64,000 nucleotides of DNA from Thalassobacterium maritimum (lineage in GTDB: Bacteria; Verrucomicrobiota; Verrucomicrobiia; Opitutales; Coraliomargaritaceae): positions 39,896 through 103,895 of the forward strand of contig NZ_JARXHW010000013.1 of assembly GCF_031127805.1 (NCBI RefSeq), read 5' to 3'. The position numbers and the translations under genes were made by a program. Each line of letters starts with the position of its first letter. Within the stretch, counting starts at the first letter, position 1. The notes under the pieces are model-generated. The model was not told the origin of the DNA, did not search any database, and saw nothing but the letters and a program-made list of their open reading frames with translations. Shown piece by piece: positions 26,418 to 34,731 of the stretch.

Positions 26418-29400
26418 CTAAGCCACATCGCCGCCCGCATAGACGCTGCTCCCGCGCTCGGGATACTTCTCCAAGATATGTTGAAACAAGGCGCCCGCCT
26501 TTTGCTCAAAGAGGTCGACGGTGTAGGCTTCCGGAAGCCCGGAATCTAACATCTTCTCGATCTCGACTCGCACGGCCGCACGGCTGGTTCGTTTCTTTCT
26601 CCAATTCAGCACGAGTAACTCGGTCTTCAGTTTTGCCAACATATCGCGGCAGACCTTTTTGATCGCATCAATCTCCTTCTGATTCAGCTCAGGGCCAGGA
26701 CGCGTGAGAATATCAAAGGCGGCGAGCTCTTCTTCGCTAAGTTGTTCACGTAGATGACGTGCCTCTTCTTCATTCAGCTCTTTCGAGAACTTCACCAGAT
26801 GCTCAAAAAACTCCTCAATCGCGACGGAGCCTTTGTTATATTCCTCCACCATCTTTTCGAAACGCTCCAAATAGTCATAGCGACTCGCATTAAAACGAAT
26901 CAGGTTCTTCAACTTTTGTTCGATCAGCGCGCGGAGTTTGACTGCCTCGCTATTTTTGGTGTCTGACTTCGAGAACTTCTTCTCCAATGCGTCAAAGTCG
27001 ACCTTGCTCAAATCGATCGTCGTCGCGCGCTCACCTGGTGCTAAGCTCGCTTCAGCTGCGATCGAATCGTCCAACTTCGCTTCGATCGCATCGAGCACCG
27101 CCGTCACATCCACGGGCTCCTTCAATGCCCGCAACGCCTTCGCCAACTCCTGCACCACCTGACAACGGGGTGCGAGCTCTGGAATAATTGGATCTGGCAT
27201 GATCGCCTTATACAGACGGCCAATGTCATTCGCCTGCCCGAGATAGTTGTCCTTGATGACATCGGTCTTCGCCAAGCGATTCACTGCGAGATAAAAATGC
27301 TTCACGGGGTCCGCCTGCACATCGGCCAGCGAGACGTCATTCTTACCACAGAAGGTCTCCAGTTGACTGAGTGCAATTCGCAGCGCTTCGATCAGCTCCG
27401 CTTTATCCTTCACTGGCATGCCACCGCCCTTCCCTCCAGCATAGATCGCCAAGGCCTTTTCCAGCTCCAAAAACACATTGGCGTAGTCCACGATCAGACC
27501 GCTGACCTTATCGCCATGCACACGATTCGCACGCGCAATGGTCTGCATCAGTGTGTGCCCTCGCATCGGCTTATCGAGATAGATCGTCGAACAGCTCGGC
27601 GCATCAAAGCCCGTCAACCACATGGCACAGACAAATACCAACCCCAGCGGTTCACCGGGGGCCTTGAATTGCGTCTCCAAGTCCTCTTTCACCATACGCT
27701 CACGGTGCGGCCGAATATCGAGCCCCTTCTTCGCCATCTGCGAAATTTCATTCTGCCCAGAGGAGACAATGACCGCCTTATCTGTGTCGATCAGAATCCG
27801 AAGTTTACGATCCGCCTCTGCATATTCTGGCGAACTGGGATTCAGTTGATCTAACAGCCCGCGAAGCCGCAAACGCTCGGCCTGCCACTCTACTTCGACT
27901 TTATCATACATCTTGATCGCCGTGGCCTTATCGATCGAGACGACCATCGCCTTGCCCTGATGGCCACGGTTGATGAAGTGATGCACGATGTCTTTCGCTA
28001 CTGTCTCCAAGCGATCATCACGAGTGATCAGGTGATAGCGCTGTCCGAGCAGTCGCTCGATCTTCTCTTCACCATCTTCATCTAGATCCGCCTCATCGAT
28101 GATATCATAAATCTCGTCGTTCAAATTCGGATTCGTGACATCCAGCTCTGGCGTGCGATTCTCGTAGAACAGTGGCACAGTCGCGCCATCTTCGATCGAT
28201 TGTCGAAAGTTGTAAATGCTCACGTAGTCGCCAAAGACTTCGCGAGTGCGTTCCTCTCCAGTGATCAGCGGCGTGCCAGTAAACGCCACAAACTTCGCAT
28301 TCGGCAGTGCCGTGCGCATATTCATCGCTAGCGTATCATACTGACTGCGGTGCGCTTCATCCGTCAGCACGATGATGTCATCACGCTCAGAAAGCACCTC
28401 GTGCAAAGTTCCAGGGTCCGTCCTGAACTTATGAATCAGCGTGAACACATAGCGGTGATCCCCCTTGAGGAGTTCCCGTAAATGCTCCGCACTCTCGGCC
28501 TGACAATGCCCTTCAGTGGCAGCGTCACAGCTCGCGAAGGTGCGATAAATCTGTTTATCCAGCTCCTTGCGATCAGTGATCACCACAAAGGTCCAATTGC
28601 CCGCGACCTTGCGAAAGACCTTCTCCGCAAAGAACACCATGGAGTAACTCTTGCCCGAGCCCTGCGTGTGCCAAAACACACCGATACGGCCGTCCTCCGA
28701 TTGCTGCAGCGCTGCGACAGCTTGGTTCACGCCCAGATACTGATGATTGCGGGCCACGATTTTACCCAAGCCACCGCTATCCTCTGAAAAGCGTGTGAAG
28801 TTCTCCGTCAAATCCAGCAAACGTCCCTTCTCGCAGCAGCCCTTCAATAAAGTCTCCAGCGACAGTTCCGACACTTCTTCCTCCGAGGCCACTTTGCGCC
28901 AATCACAGAAGTGCCCCCATTTCGCCGAAACACTGCCCAGCTTACTCTGTGTGCCATTCGACACCAGAATCAGCGAGTTGAAGTGAAAGAGCTGTGGGAT
29001 CGTCTCCTTGTAATCACAAATGTTCTTATCGAAGCCTTCACGCACATTCACGCCGGGCTTCTTAAATTCAATCAACACCAACGGTAGACCATTCACAAAA
29101 CCTATCACATCCGGCCGCCGCGTATAGAGTTCACCGCTGATCCACAGTTGTGAACTGACAAAGAAGTCATTCGCCTCTGGCGCCTCCCAATCAATGACTT
29201 TCACCGCCTTCGTCTCTTGTCCGCCCTCACGCGGGTTTTGCACCTGCACCTTCACGCCATTGCGGAGCAGCTGATAAATCTCACGATTCGCCGCGACCAA
29301 ACTCAAGGCCGAGCGATCCCGCGACAATTCCTCGATCGCCGCGTCAATCGCCTCATGCGGTAAGGACGGATTCAATCGCTCCAACGCAGGCCGCAACCGC

Positions 29401-29558
29401 TCAACCAAGACCACATCACGCTTGGCCTCACGCCCGAGCGAACTCGCCCCCGCAGACCACTCGTCATAACAATTCAGATACTCCCACTGCAAGGCATCGC
29501 GCAGCAGCTCAATCGCAGGCTGCTCGACTAGGTGATCTTCTGTGTAAGCGGAGGACAT
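26418..29558 (-). CDS. hsdR: Type I restriction enzyme R subunit HsdR
   Basis: A 1046-residue restriction and translocation subunit, full length for the family. The N-terminal endonuclease domain shows the PD-(D/E)xK residues in RRPDVIGFVNGLPLVLIEFK. The SF2 motor follows with Walker A FWHTQGSGKSYSM (near residue 300), DEAH box VLTDEAHRSQYD, motif III FTGTPLI, and motif VI MQTIARANRVHG. The C-terminal helical part provides the HsdM contact. It is on the same strand as hsdM/hsdS (38709-40412 and 37462-38712) but separated by about 5.2 kb from trlF and by two PIN modules and gene debris; it is their most likely partner. Its 3' end abuts direct repeat DR-A. Confidence 0.95.
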   Translation of the reverse strand: MSSAYTEDHLVEQPAIELLRDALQWEYLNCYDEWSAGASSLGREAKRDVVLVERLRPALERLNPSLPHEAIDAAIEELSRDRSALSLVAANREIYQLLRNGVKVQVQNPREGGQETKAVKVIDWEAPEANDFFVSSQLWISGELYTRRPDVIGFVNGLPLVLIEFKKPGVNVREGFDKNICDYKETIPQLFHFNSLILVSNGTQSKLGSVSAKWGHFCDWRKVASEEEVSELSLETLLKGCCEKGRLLDLTENFTRFSEDSGGLGKIVARNHQYLGVNQAVAALQQSEDGRIGVFWHTQGSGKSYSMVFFAEKVFRKVAGNWTFVVITDRKELDKQIYRTFASCDAATEGHCQAESAEHLRELLKGDHRYVFTLIHKFRTDPGTLHEVLSERDDIIVLTDEAHRSQYDTLAMNMRTALPNAKFVAFTGTPLITGEERTREVFGDYVSIYNFRQSIEDGATVPLFYENRTPELDVTNPNLNDEIYDIIDEADLDEDGEEKIERLLGQRYHLITRDDRLETVAKDIVHHFINRGHQGKAMVVSIDKATAIKMYDKVEVEWQAERLRLRGLLDQLNPSSPEYAEADRKLRILIDTDKAVIVSSGQNEISQMAKKGLDIRPHRERMVKEDLETQFKAPGEPLGLVFVCAMWLTGFDAPSCSTIYLDKPMRGHTLMQTIARANRVHGDKVSGLIVDYANVFLELEKALAIYAGGKGGGMPVKDKAELIEALRIALSQLETFCGKNDVSLADVQADPVKHFYLAVNRLAKTDVIKDNYLGQANDIGRLYKAIMPDPIIPELAPRCQVVQELAKALRALKEPVDVTAVLDAIEAKLDDSIAAEASLAPGERATTIDLSKVDFDALEKKFSKSDTKNSEAVKLRALIEQKLKNLIRFNASRYDYLERFEKMVEEYNKGSVAIEEFFEHLVKFSKELNEEEARHLREQLSEEELAAFDILTRPGPELNQKEIDAIKKVCRDMLAKLKTELLVLNWRKKRTSRAAVRVEIEKMLDSGLPEAYTVDLFEQKAGALFQHILEKYPERGSSVYAGGDVA

Positions 29559-29602
29559 TTAATTTTCAGTGATAGCTTAATACCGACATCAACAAAACGA
29601 CC

Positions 29603-29690
29603 CTTCGGCAAGGTAGATTTCAGAATATGAACAATTTCAATAATTGCTGAAATAGGCAAAATACTGAAACGGGACACAAGCGTGCCTACA
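29603..29690. repeat. Dispersed repeat R3, copy upstream of hsdR
   Basis: ACCCTTCGGCAAGGTAGATT through ATACTGAAACGGGACAC resembles 42562-42660 over about 90 bases by eye. Both copies contain an inverted repeat at equivalent positions (ATTTCA...TGAAAT here; ATTTGAGG...CCTCAAAT there) with different bases in the arms. The first part is also present at 26393-26411. Confidence 0.55.
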
Positions 29691-29708
29691 GAATCCTGAA
29701 TGTTCACG

Positions 29709-29794
29709 CTCATCCACCATGTTGTGGCATGAGTTACCAAGTCGCCAGATCATAGCGGCTTTGGATTTTTAAGTTAAATGAGCATTGATCAAAA
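29709..29794. repeat. Direct repeat R1, copy A
   Basis: CTCATCCACCATGTTGTG to CATTGATCAAAA matches 31902-31988 in the same orientation with about 20 differences and similar spacing. The two copies bracket the PIN and XRE/ImmA genes. Confidence 0.8.
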
Positions 29795-29893
29795 TTCACT
29801 CTGATGCATTTATATCTTCAACACGGCCTCCGCCTCTTCCTTTGTGAACGCGGGGGTTCTTTTTTGCCCGGATGTTTAGCTTCACAAATGTGA

Positions 29894-30478
29894 CTATCCC
29901 GACGGCGGCGCATGCTTGAAAAGTTGTTTATACTCCTGCTTCCACCTAGCATACGGCGTATCCCCATCATACTGCCACTGAGCCACGATTTGCTTGATCT
30001 TATCGAGGTCAATATGCCCCTCGTCCAACATCAACTTCATCAGCTCCAGGGTAGACACCTGGTGCACGCCATATTCTTCGGCGAGTTCGATCATATCTTG
30101 ATCATCAGTCACCACCCGAATTTCTAACACCGCTGCGGTCGCAACAATGATCGTATCCGTCATCGACGGGCCTTTACCGCGTTTCTGATGAAATTCATCT
30201 TTAACATAAGCCCAGAGGTATTCGATGGTGTCCTCGATCTCTGCCTTCTGAGCCTTGCTCAGCGAAAGGGAACGCTTTCGATTCTCTCGAAACTCGGGAT
30301 CTGCTGCCCAACTAAAACTGGCTTGTAAACGCGGGCTATCGCGAAACTCAGCATTGAGTTCGGCATGCATGTAGAGCGTGTAATCCTTAGAACCAAATGC
30401 CTGACAAAGGAGCGGATGGATATTCTGAGCCAGCCGAAAATAGCTGTTCGTATCCACGATGATCTTTGTTTGCGCCAT
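29894..30478 (-). CDS. PIN-domain protein (putative ribonuclease, DUF4411-like)
   Basis: A 194-residue protein with the PIN nuclease pattern: IIVDTNSYFRL at the N-terminus (first Asp), HAELNAEFRD (acidic), SMTDTIIVATA (Asp) and VVTDDQDMIELAEEYGV (Asp pair). These four acidic positions would bind the catalytic metal for RNA cleavage. It starts 11 bases after the XRE/ImmA gene. Pairing of a DUF4411-type PIN protein with an XRE-ImmA protein is a recurring arrangement thought to be a toxin-antitoxin-like or defence module; activity here is inferred. The C-terminal 40 residues (QWQYDGDTPYARWKQEYK) are an extra helical tail. Confidence 0.8.
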   Translation of the reverse strand: MAQTKIIVDTNSYFRLAQNIHPLLCQAFGSKDYTLYMHAELNAEFRDSPRLQASFSWAADPEFRENRKRSLSLSKAQKAEIEDTIEYLWAYVKDEFHQKRGKGPSMTDTIIVATAAVLEIRVVTDDQDMIELAEEYGVHQVSTLELMKLMLDEGHIDLDKIKQIVAQWQYDGDTPYARWKQEYKQLFKHAPPSG

Positions 30479-30489
30479 TCAATTCTAAT

Positions 30490-31635
30490 TTACTGCGATA
30501 ACGCATCATGGTAAGCACGCGCATCCATGGGATTCACACAAAGAATACTCGCGATGTTACTCGAGCTCGGTTGCTTGTCTCTCAAATACTCACTGAATGC
30601 TTTGAAAAACTCAGTTCCAAATTTCTCTTGGGCCACTCGGATGAATTGGTTCGCGCTCGGCTGCTCACCATCAAAGAACTGCTCTGCCAGAGAGTTAAAC
30701 TGCTGATTAAACTGAGTGGCCGTCTGATATACGCGTGGTCCATCAATCTCGTGAAAGCTCAAACCGTGTGCTTTGGCATAGTGCTCCATCTCTTTGTAAA
30801 CAGATACGGGGGAAATCGTATGCGCCTCCGCCCACTCGCAAAGTAAGTCCAAGCGACGACTATCCGATCGCAAACGACGATATGCCTGAAACGCTTCTTT
30901 AGCTGCAGGCTCTGGAAAGACGAAGGCACCAGCAAACGCATCCGAGAAATCTTCCGCTTCCTCGATCCGGCCAGCTTCCAATAGGTCGATCGTCAAAACG
31001 TGCCCCAATTCGTGCACCATCCAAAACTTAAAATCGTGCACTTCCACATCGAGGTTTAAATAGATCCATGTAGTTTGAGAATCTGGCAGGTGTATGTGCA
31101 ACGCATTTTCATGCTTCGACTTTTTGCCCCAAAGCGTAGGGACAATCACTGCCTGATAGTTCTCAAAGATTTCGATCAGTTTTGAAAATTCGACTGGGGC
31201 ATCTTCACCCACATCAATCTCCCGCCGCAATTTAGCCACCAGCTCCTGTAGGTAACGGTAGTCAGTCGATGGATTCTTTAATGAGGGTGGCCCCACGAAA
31301 GCATCAAAATCCAGATAAGGAACAATCGGGCGCAATAAGTGCCCCATGTCTTGCGCACGACGAATATGCCGATCCGTTGTTTTACAGCCCTGACGCTTGC
31401 GGAAGGCAACCAAAGGTTCTTCCACCAAGCCAGTCTCTTGAACGAGATCACTGTGACGTAAGCCCAACAAACGGCCGAGCTTGAGCAATTCAGCTGGCCG
31501 AGGAAAGGACTTGCCGCTGAACCACTTGGAAACCGCAGTGCGAGACAAGTCCAACTGTTTTGCAATTGCAGCTTGGTTCAGACCTTTTTCCTCACAGCGA
31601 GTATTGAGTGCCTGATGATTAAGTTGTTTTTCCAT
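30490..31635 (-). CDS. XRE-family HTH plus ImmA/IrrE metallopeptidase
   Basis: A 381-residue protein. An N-terminal XRE helix-turn-helix (about 1-60; GLNQAAIAKQLDLSRTAVSK) is joined to an ImmA/IrrE-type zinc peptidase domain with HELGH in WMVHELGHVLTIDL and downstream acidic residues (EEAEDFSDAFAGAFVFP) as third ligand. ATG at 31633-31635 is preferred, as the HTH begins right after it; an ATG 14 codons upstream adds little. Proteins of this build repress their own operon and cleave a partner regulator on signal. Here it precedes the PIN gene, suggesting it neutralises or controls that nuclease. Confidence 0.85.
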   Translation of the reverse strand: MEKQLNHQALNTRCEEKGLNQAAIAKQLDLSRTAVSKWFSGKSFPRPAELLKLGRLLGLRHSDLVQETGLVEEPLVAFRKRQGCKTTDRHIRRAQDMGHLLRPIVPYLDFDAFVGPPSLKNPSTDYRYLQELVAKLRREIDVGEDAPVEFSKLIEIFENYQAVIVPTLWGKKSKHENALHIHLPDSQTTWIYLNLDVEVHDFKFWMVHELGHVLTIDLLEAGRIEEAEDFSDAFAGAFVFPEPAAKEAFQAYRRLRSDSRRLDLLCEWAEAHTISPVSVYKEMEHYAKAHGLSFHEIDGPRVYQTATQFNQQFNSLAEQFFDGEQPSANQFIRVAQEKFGTEFFKAFSEYLRDKQPSSSNIASILCVNPMDARAYHDALSQ

Positions 31636-31730
31636 AAGCGAAGCTGGGGACAAGAACCGACTGTCAACTTTTGTCAACTAAAATGAATCGAATGTCCGAG
31701 CAGGTCAAGGCTGAGATGTGGGCCCAGCTG

Positions 31731-31814
31731 CTCACACAACGCATATTTTCTCACACGGAGGCACGGAGACACGGAGGCTCATGCACCGTAGAAACTAGGC
31801 TCCGCGTGGCACCC
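31731..31814. repeat. Direct repeat R2, copy A (hairpin-forming)
   Basis: CTCACACAACGCATATTTTC, the CACGGAGACACGGAGGCTCA tract and GAAACTAGGCTCCGCGTGGC match 33396-33493 in the same orientation. The copy is decayed in its right arm compared with copy B. Confidence 0.8.
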
Positions 31815-31901
31815 TTCATCCTGAAGTCCCTTACCAGGCATGAAATCAAGTATCTGAGAGAATTGACATCCATTAAACGAATCAGCAGCTTCGGATCTAT
31901 C

Positions 31902-31988
31902 TCATCCACCATGTTGTGAAATGAGTTACGAAGTCGCTGGAATCACGGCGGCTTCAGCTTTTTGAGCTAAAAGAACATTGATCAAAAA
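31902..31988. repeat. Direct repeat R1, copy B
   Basis: Same orientation as 29709-29794; shares CTCATCCACCATGTTGTG, ATGAGTTAC.AAGTCGC and CATTGATCAAAA. It ends about 80 bases before the antitoxin start. Confidence 0.8.
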
Positions 31989-32067
31989 ACTCCTCCGCCA
32001 GACAGCGTGGCATTTTTTCACATATCCACTTGCGTTTATTTCGACTGTTTTGTTTATTTCGATTACT

Positions 32068-32523
32068 ATGAGTAAGGGAACAATGGAAGAAACCGTGCAA
32101 ATCTCGGAACAGGACCGGCAATTACTGGAAAAGCTGAATGAGGTGATCAATGGCAATGAGCGCCCCGTTCTATTAGGGCGTGAAGGTGCCCACATACATT
32201 TCCCGGAACCTGTCTTTCATCATTTGACGCATATCGTGCGAGCCATGCTTCAAGGGCAGTCGGTCTCAGTGTTGGCTGAAAATGAAGAGTTTACAACGCA
32301 AGCAGCTGCCAATTTCCTCGGGGTATCTCGACCGCACTTGGTTAAGGTGCTGGAGGCTGGGACGATTCCGTTTCATCGCGTCGGGAGTCACCGCAGGGTG
32401 AGCCTGAGTGATCTACGGCAGTATCAGAAACTGCGTGATGGCGAGCGTCGTCAGTCACTGGATGCCTTGACAAAACGGGTTGAGACTGCCGGATACTACG
32501 ACTCCGACTATACAGGTGATTAA
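32068..32523 (+). CDS. Excisionase-type helix-turn-helix antitoxin
   Basis: A 151-residue DNA-binding protein. The C-terminal part has a MerR/excisionase-like HTH: EEFTTQAAANFLGVSRPHLV followed by LEAGTIPFHRVGSHRRVSLS, typical of antitoxins paired with PIN toxins. The N-terminal half (LLEKLNEVINGNERPVLLG) is probably the toxin-binding or dimerising part. The start is placed at ATG 32068; the in-frame extension upstream from 31978 runs through a repeat. The stop is 3 bases before the PIN gene, so the two are translationally coupled. They are on the opposite strand to the surrounding defence operon, as expected for an independently acquired module. Confidence 0.85.
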   Translation: MSKGTMEETVQISEQDRQLLEKLNEVINGNERPVLLGREGAHIHFPEPVFHHLTHIVRAMLQGQSVSVLAENEEFTTQAAANFLGVSRPHLVKVLEAGTIPFHRVGSHRRVSLSDLRQYQKLRDGERRQSLDALTKRVETAGYYDSDYTGD

Positions 32524-32526
32524 ACA

Positions 32527-33108
32527 ATGTCCTTAAGAGCCGATTTCCGCGTCTGCATAGATGCAAATGTCTTAGCCAATCAAGCGGTATGTGATTTGTT
32601 GCTGAGGCTGGCGGAGCATCCTCGGCTTTATTCACCTGTGTTCTCTGCAACGATTCTAGATGAAGTCTATCGTGTGCATACCGAGCGCTTAAAACGTCTA
32701 TGGCCGACTGATCTGGCGAATTACTGGCAATCGGAAATACGAAAGAACTTTCCCGAGGCAATGGTGGATCAATTTGAGGCGCTGATTCCTGCTTTAGCTC
32801 TGCCAGATGTCGATGATCGGCATGTGTTGGCCGCTGCGATCAAGGGGCAGGCACAGCATATTTGCACCTTCAACTTAAAGGATTTTCCCCGTTCGGTTCT
32901 AGCGGATTGGGACATCGAGGCCGTGCATCCGCAGGCCTACCTGCTGACGCTTTACGAACTCGGCCCAGAATTGGTGACTTCACGGATTCATGAGATTGCG
33001 GAAGTGCGTGATAAGTCGCCTCAATTCGTTCTCGCTGGGCTGGCTCGAACACTTCCACGATTTGCAGAAGTGGTCGCCGAAAAGTTAGGCTGGGAACTCG
33101 ATAGCTAG
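32527..33108 (+). CDS. PIN-domain toxin
   Basis: A 193-residue PIN nuclease paired with the excisionase-type antitoxin. Metal-ligand positions are visible: FRVCIDANVLAN (first Asp), TILDEVYRVHTERL (Glu), LPDVDDRHVLAAAIKG (Asp) and HICTFNLKDFP. The family is longer than classical VapC (about 130 residues), with a C-terminal helical extension (ELVTSRIHEIAEVRD). Expected role: cleavage of RNA when the antitoxin is lost. It directly follows the antitoxin (3-base gap) and is followed by decayed sequence and R2 repeats. Confidence 0.85.
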   Translation: MSLRADFRVCIDANVLANQAVCDLLLRLAEHPRLYSPVFSATILDEVYRVHTERLKRLWPTDLANYWQSEIRKNFPEAMVDQFEALIPALALPDVDDRHVLAAAIKGQAQHICTFNLKDFPRSVLADWDIEAVHPQAYLLTLYELGPELVTSRIHEIAEVRDKSPQFVLAGLARTLPRFAEVVAEKLGWELDS

Positions 33109-33331
33109 TTACAGCAATGGATGACTCAAGACGTTTTCTTTTCTGACGGACGTATTTTGTGAAAAATACACGATATGCCTTCCACGCAGCGAAACCAGTT
33201 ACAGCAATTTTTAAAATCAGTCCGAGGAGTCCTGATGAGATTATTTCCCTTTGCCTGTTTCCGCGATGCACACCCTCTGTTGGATGACAGAGCCAGAGCA
33301 CTGATCGCAATCAGGATCGAATCCAGACTTT

Positions 33332-33364
33332 AAGCTCCGTGTCTTCGTGGCTCCGTGTGACACC
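33332..33364. repeat. Partial copy of repeat R2 (right arm only)
   Basis: AAGCTCCGTGTCTTCGTGGC then TCCGTGTGACACC matches the right arm of the full R2 copy at 33461-33493, only about 100 bases away and in the same orientation. Confidence 0.75.
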
Positions 33365-33395
33365 ACTCAGCATGATGGCACTTCTCTCCACGCAA

Positions 33396-33493
33396 CTCAC
33401 ACGACGTATTTTTCTCACACGGAGTCACGGAGACACGGAGGCTCACACACCGCAGAAACTAAGCTCCGTGCCTTCGTGACTCCGTGTGACACC
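33396..33493. repeat. Direct repeat R2, copy B, with 26-bp inverted arms
   Basis: The left arm 33415-33440 (CACACGGAGTCACGGAGACA...) and right arm 33464-33489 pair as a near-perfect 26-bp stem around a loop of about 23 bases. The hairpin structure and multiple copies suggest a MITE/REP-like mobile element. Copy A at 31731-31814 flanks the other side of the antitoxin/toxin pair. Confidence 0.8.
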
Positions 33494-33508
33494 TTTTAGC
33501 CTGATAGG

Positions 33509-33744
33509 TTATCCTTGCCTGAGCTGCTGCCTTGCGAATTCGATATGTGGCCGCATCGCGTGTTCTAGCTTCGTCATATGCTCTGCGAGCCATTCGATCA
33601 TTTCGGGCCAGTTCTCTCGACTGAAGCTGTCGGGCACTTTGCCAGCCACTCCTGCAAATGCTCGCGCTTCTTAAAGCCCAAGTCGGCAAAGCGCTTGGTG
33701 CGCAGTTCAATTAGTTCGTTGGTGGTCGGATTGATTTGATACAT
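33509..33744 (-). pseudogene. DUF4268-type (nuclease-associated) gene, internally deleted and frameshifted
   Basis: The N-terminal frame from ATG 33742-33744 reads MYQINPTTNELIELRTKRFA then FKKREHLQEWLAK, the characteristic start of a family of PD-(D/E)xK-associated DUF4268 proteins of about 300 residues or more. After EWLA the frame shifts and the sequence reads GKVPDSFSRENWPEMIEWLA and ends HIEFARQQLRQG, which looks like the end of the same family. The central nuclease core is therefore missing, with about 80 codons left. It directly follows the DUF262 remnant in operon orientation. The family name is from pattern memory and should be confirmed. Confidence 0.65.
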
Positions 33745-33755
33745 GGCTTTATCAT

Positions 33756-33893
33756 TTAAATTTTCCGCGATGCATTCGCGTTCTTCCAAACGAACGGCCG
33801 CTGGATGTCCGGCAAGCCGATCTGGCCCATCTCGATATTGTCCATCAAATTGGACAGGGAGTAGCCGACTTCTTTGAGTAAGGTAGTGCTCAT
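33756..33893 (-). pseudogene. GmrSD/DUF262 N-terminal fragment
   Basis: A 45-codon frame reads MSTTLLKEVGYSLSNLMDNI then GQIGLPDIQRPFVWKNA before a premature stop. IGLPDIQRPFVWKN is the diagnostic start of DUF262 (GmrS-like) NTP-dependent restriction proteins, normally over 500 residues. Everything after the first motif is lost. It starts 2 bases after the membrane-protein stop codon, suggesting it was once the next gene of the hsdM-hsdS-trlF operon. Confidence 0.75.
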
Positions 33894-33895
33894 GA

Positions 33896-34723
33896 TCAGA
33901 ATGGGATTGAGACCTTCTCTCCGCTCGGCAGCATAGCAAAAAGCTCCGGTAAGTTTCGACTGATTTTCTCAGGATAAACCTCTGCCGCAACGGGATCAAG
34001 TGAGCGGACGTAAGCCTTTGGACCAATAAGTTTCTCAGTTGAAACAGACGTCTCCCCCGTTTCGAGGAAATATTGGTCTGCGGCTGAGGCGAGTTGTCGC
34101 AGGTTGTTCATAATCGACTTTCTTTGAGAAGTTTCTCGAACCTTATTGAAGGCAGAGATCGCCGGAACAGCGAAAACAACAAAAAACATCAGCCCCGGAA
34201 TCACGAGCAAATTGACCCACGGCTCAAAGAGGTTGGGTATAAGCATATTGATCGCTCCAAAGAACGCCCCAGTTCCAGCCATAGCAATAATGCCTGGCCA
34301 GGCACCTTTTTTCTTTTTGAAAACAAGGAACAGGAAGGGAATGATTCCGAAAAACCAAACGCCCCCTCCAGCTAGAAACTTAGCTAGTGATGTTGGTTGT
34401 GATGAGTCCTGCAGATTAATTGGAGGTGCAGGTGCAGCAGCCTCTTCCGCCACTAGTAAACGTCTCAGCTGGTCGACTGTGCTCACATAACTAAGCTGTA
34501 ATTCTTCCGAGAGTGACGCACCCGCTTCAATTTCCTGAAGCTGGTGAAGTATTAACGTAGCTTTCTCTAGGCGCGCCAAGCGCCAGGTGCCAGTATAGGC
34601 CTCAAAAACAAAGAGGCCACCGATGAAAAGCATAATGAATAACATTCCAGCTAAAGCCTTTTTCCAAGTAAGGCCGCTTTCGGCAATTTTGAGAATCTGT
34701 TCAAGCAGTCCTAACATAAGCAA
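33896..34723 (-). CDS. Membrane protein with a pseudopilin-like C-terminal segment
   Basis: A 275-residue protein, function unknown. Predicted membrane helices are near 24-44 (ALAGMLFIMLFIGGLFVF), 118-136 (GVWFFGIIPFLFLVF), 147-165 and 172-193 (LLVIPGLMFFVVFAVPAI). After the last helix comes KVRETSQRKSIMNNLRQLAS then ADQYFLETGET, closely resembling the globular start of type II secretion pseudopilins common in Verrucomicrobia. The gene begins 8 bases after trlF and is co-transcribed with hsdM-hsdS-trlF, so it may be a membrane effector or anchor of that system; this is inference. A fragment of its N-terminus is duplicated near 33130-33240. Confidence 0.7.
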   Translation of the reverse strand: MLMLGLLEQILKIAESGLTWKKALAGMLFIMLFIGGLFVFEAYTGTWRLARLEKATLILHQLQEIEAGASLSEELQLSYVSTVDQLRRLLVAEEAAAPAPPINLQDSSQPTSLAKFLAGGGVWFFGIIPFLFLVFKKKKGAWPGIIAMAGTGAFFGAINMLIPNLFEPWVNLLVIPGLMFFVVFAVPAISAFNKVRETSQRKSIMNNLRQLASAADQYFLETGETSVSTEKLIGPKAYVRSLDPVAAEVYPEKISRNLPELFAMLPSGEKVSIPF

Positions 34724-34731
34724 TAGCCCAA

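Larger units (their letters stand above)
31636..32067. other. 432-bp spacer with repeats R2-A and R1-B
   Basis: The spacer between divergent PIN modules. It contains R2 copy A (31731-31814) and R1 copy B (31902-31988), which interleave the ends of the two modules, plus the promoters of both modules. No gene is supported here; a plus-strand frame starting at 31978 simply extends the antitoxin upstream through repeat sequence. Confidence 0.6.
33109..33508. other. Gap with a membrane-protein fragment and R2 repeats
   Basis: Minus-strand codons near 33240-33130 (GLLGLILKIAVTGFAAWKAY) resemble the first residues of the membrane protein at 33896-34723 (LGLLEQILKIAESGLTWKKA), with no start codon, and look like a duplicated remnant. 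GTTACAGCAAT occurs twice (near 33111 and 33195). R2 elements occupy 33332-33364 and 33396-33493. Confidence 0.45.
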
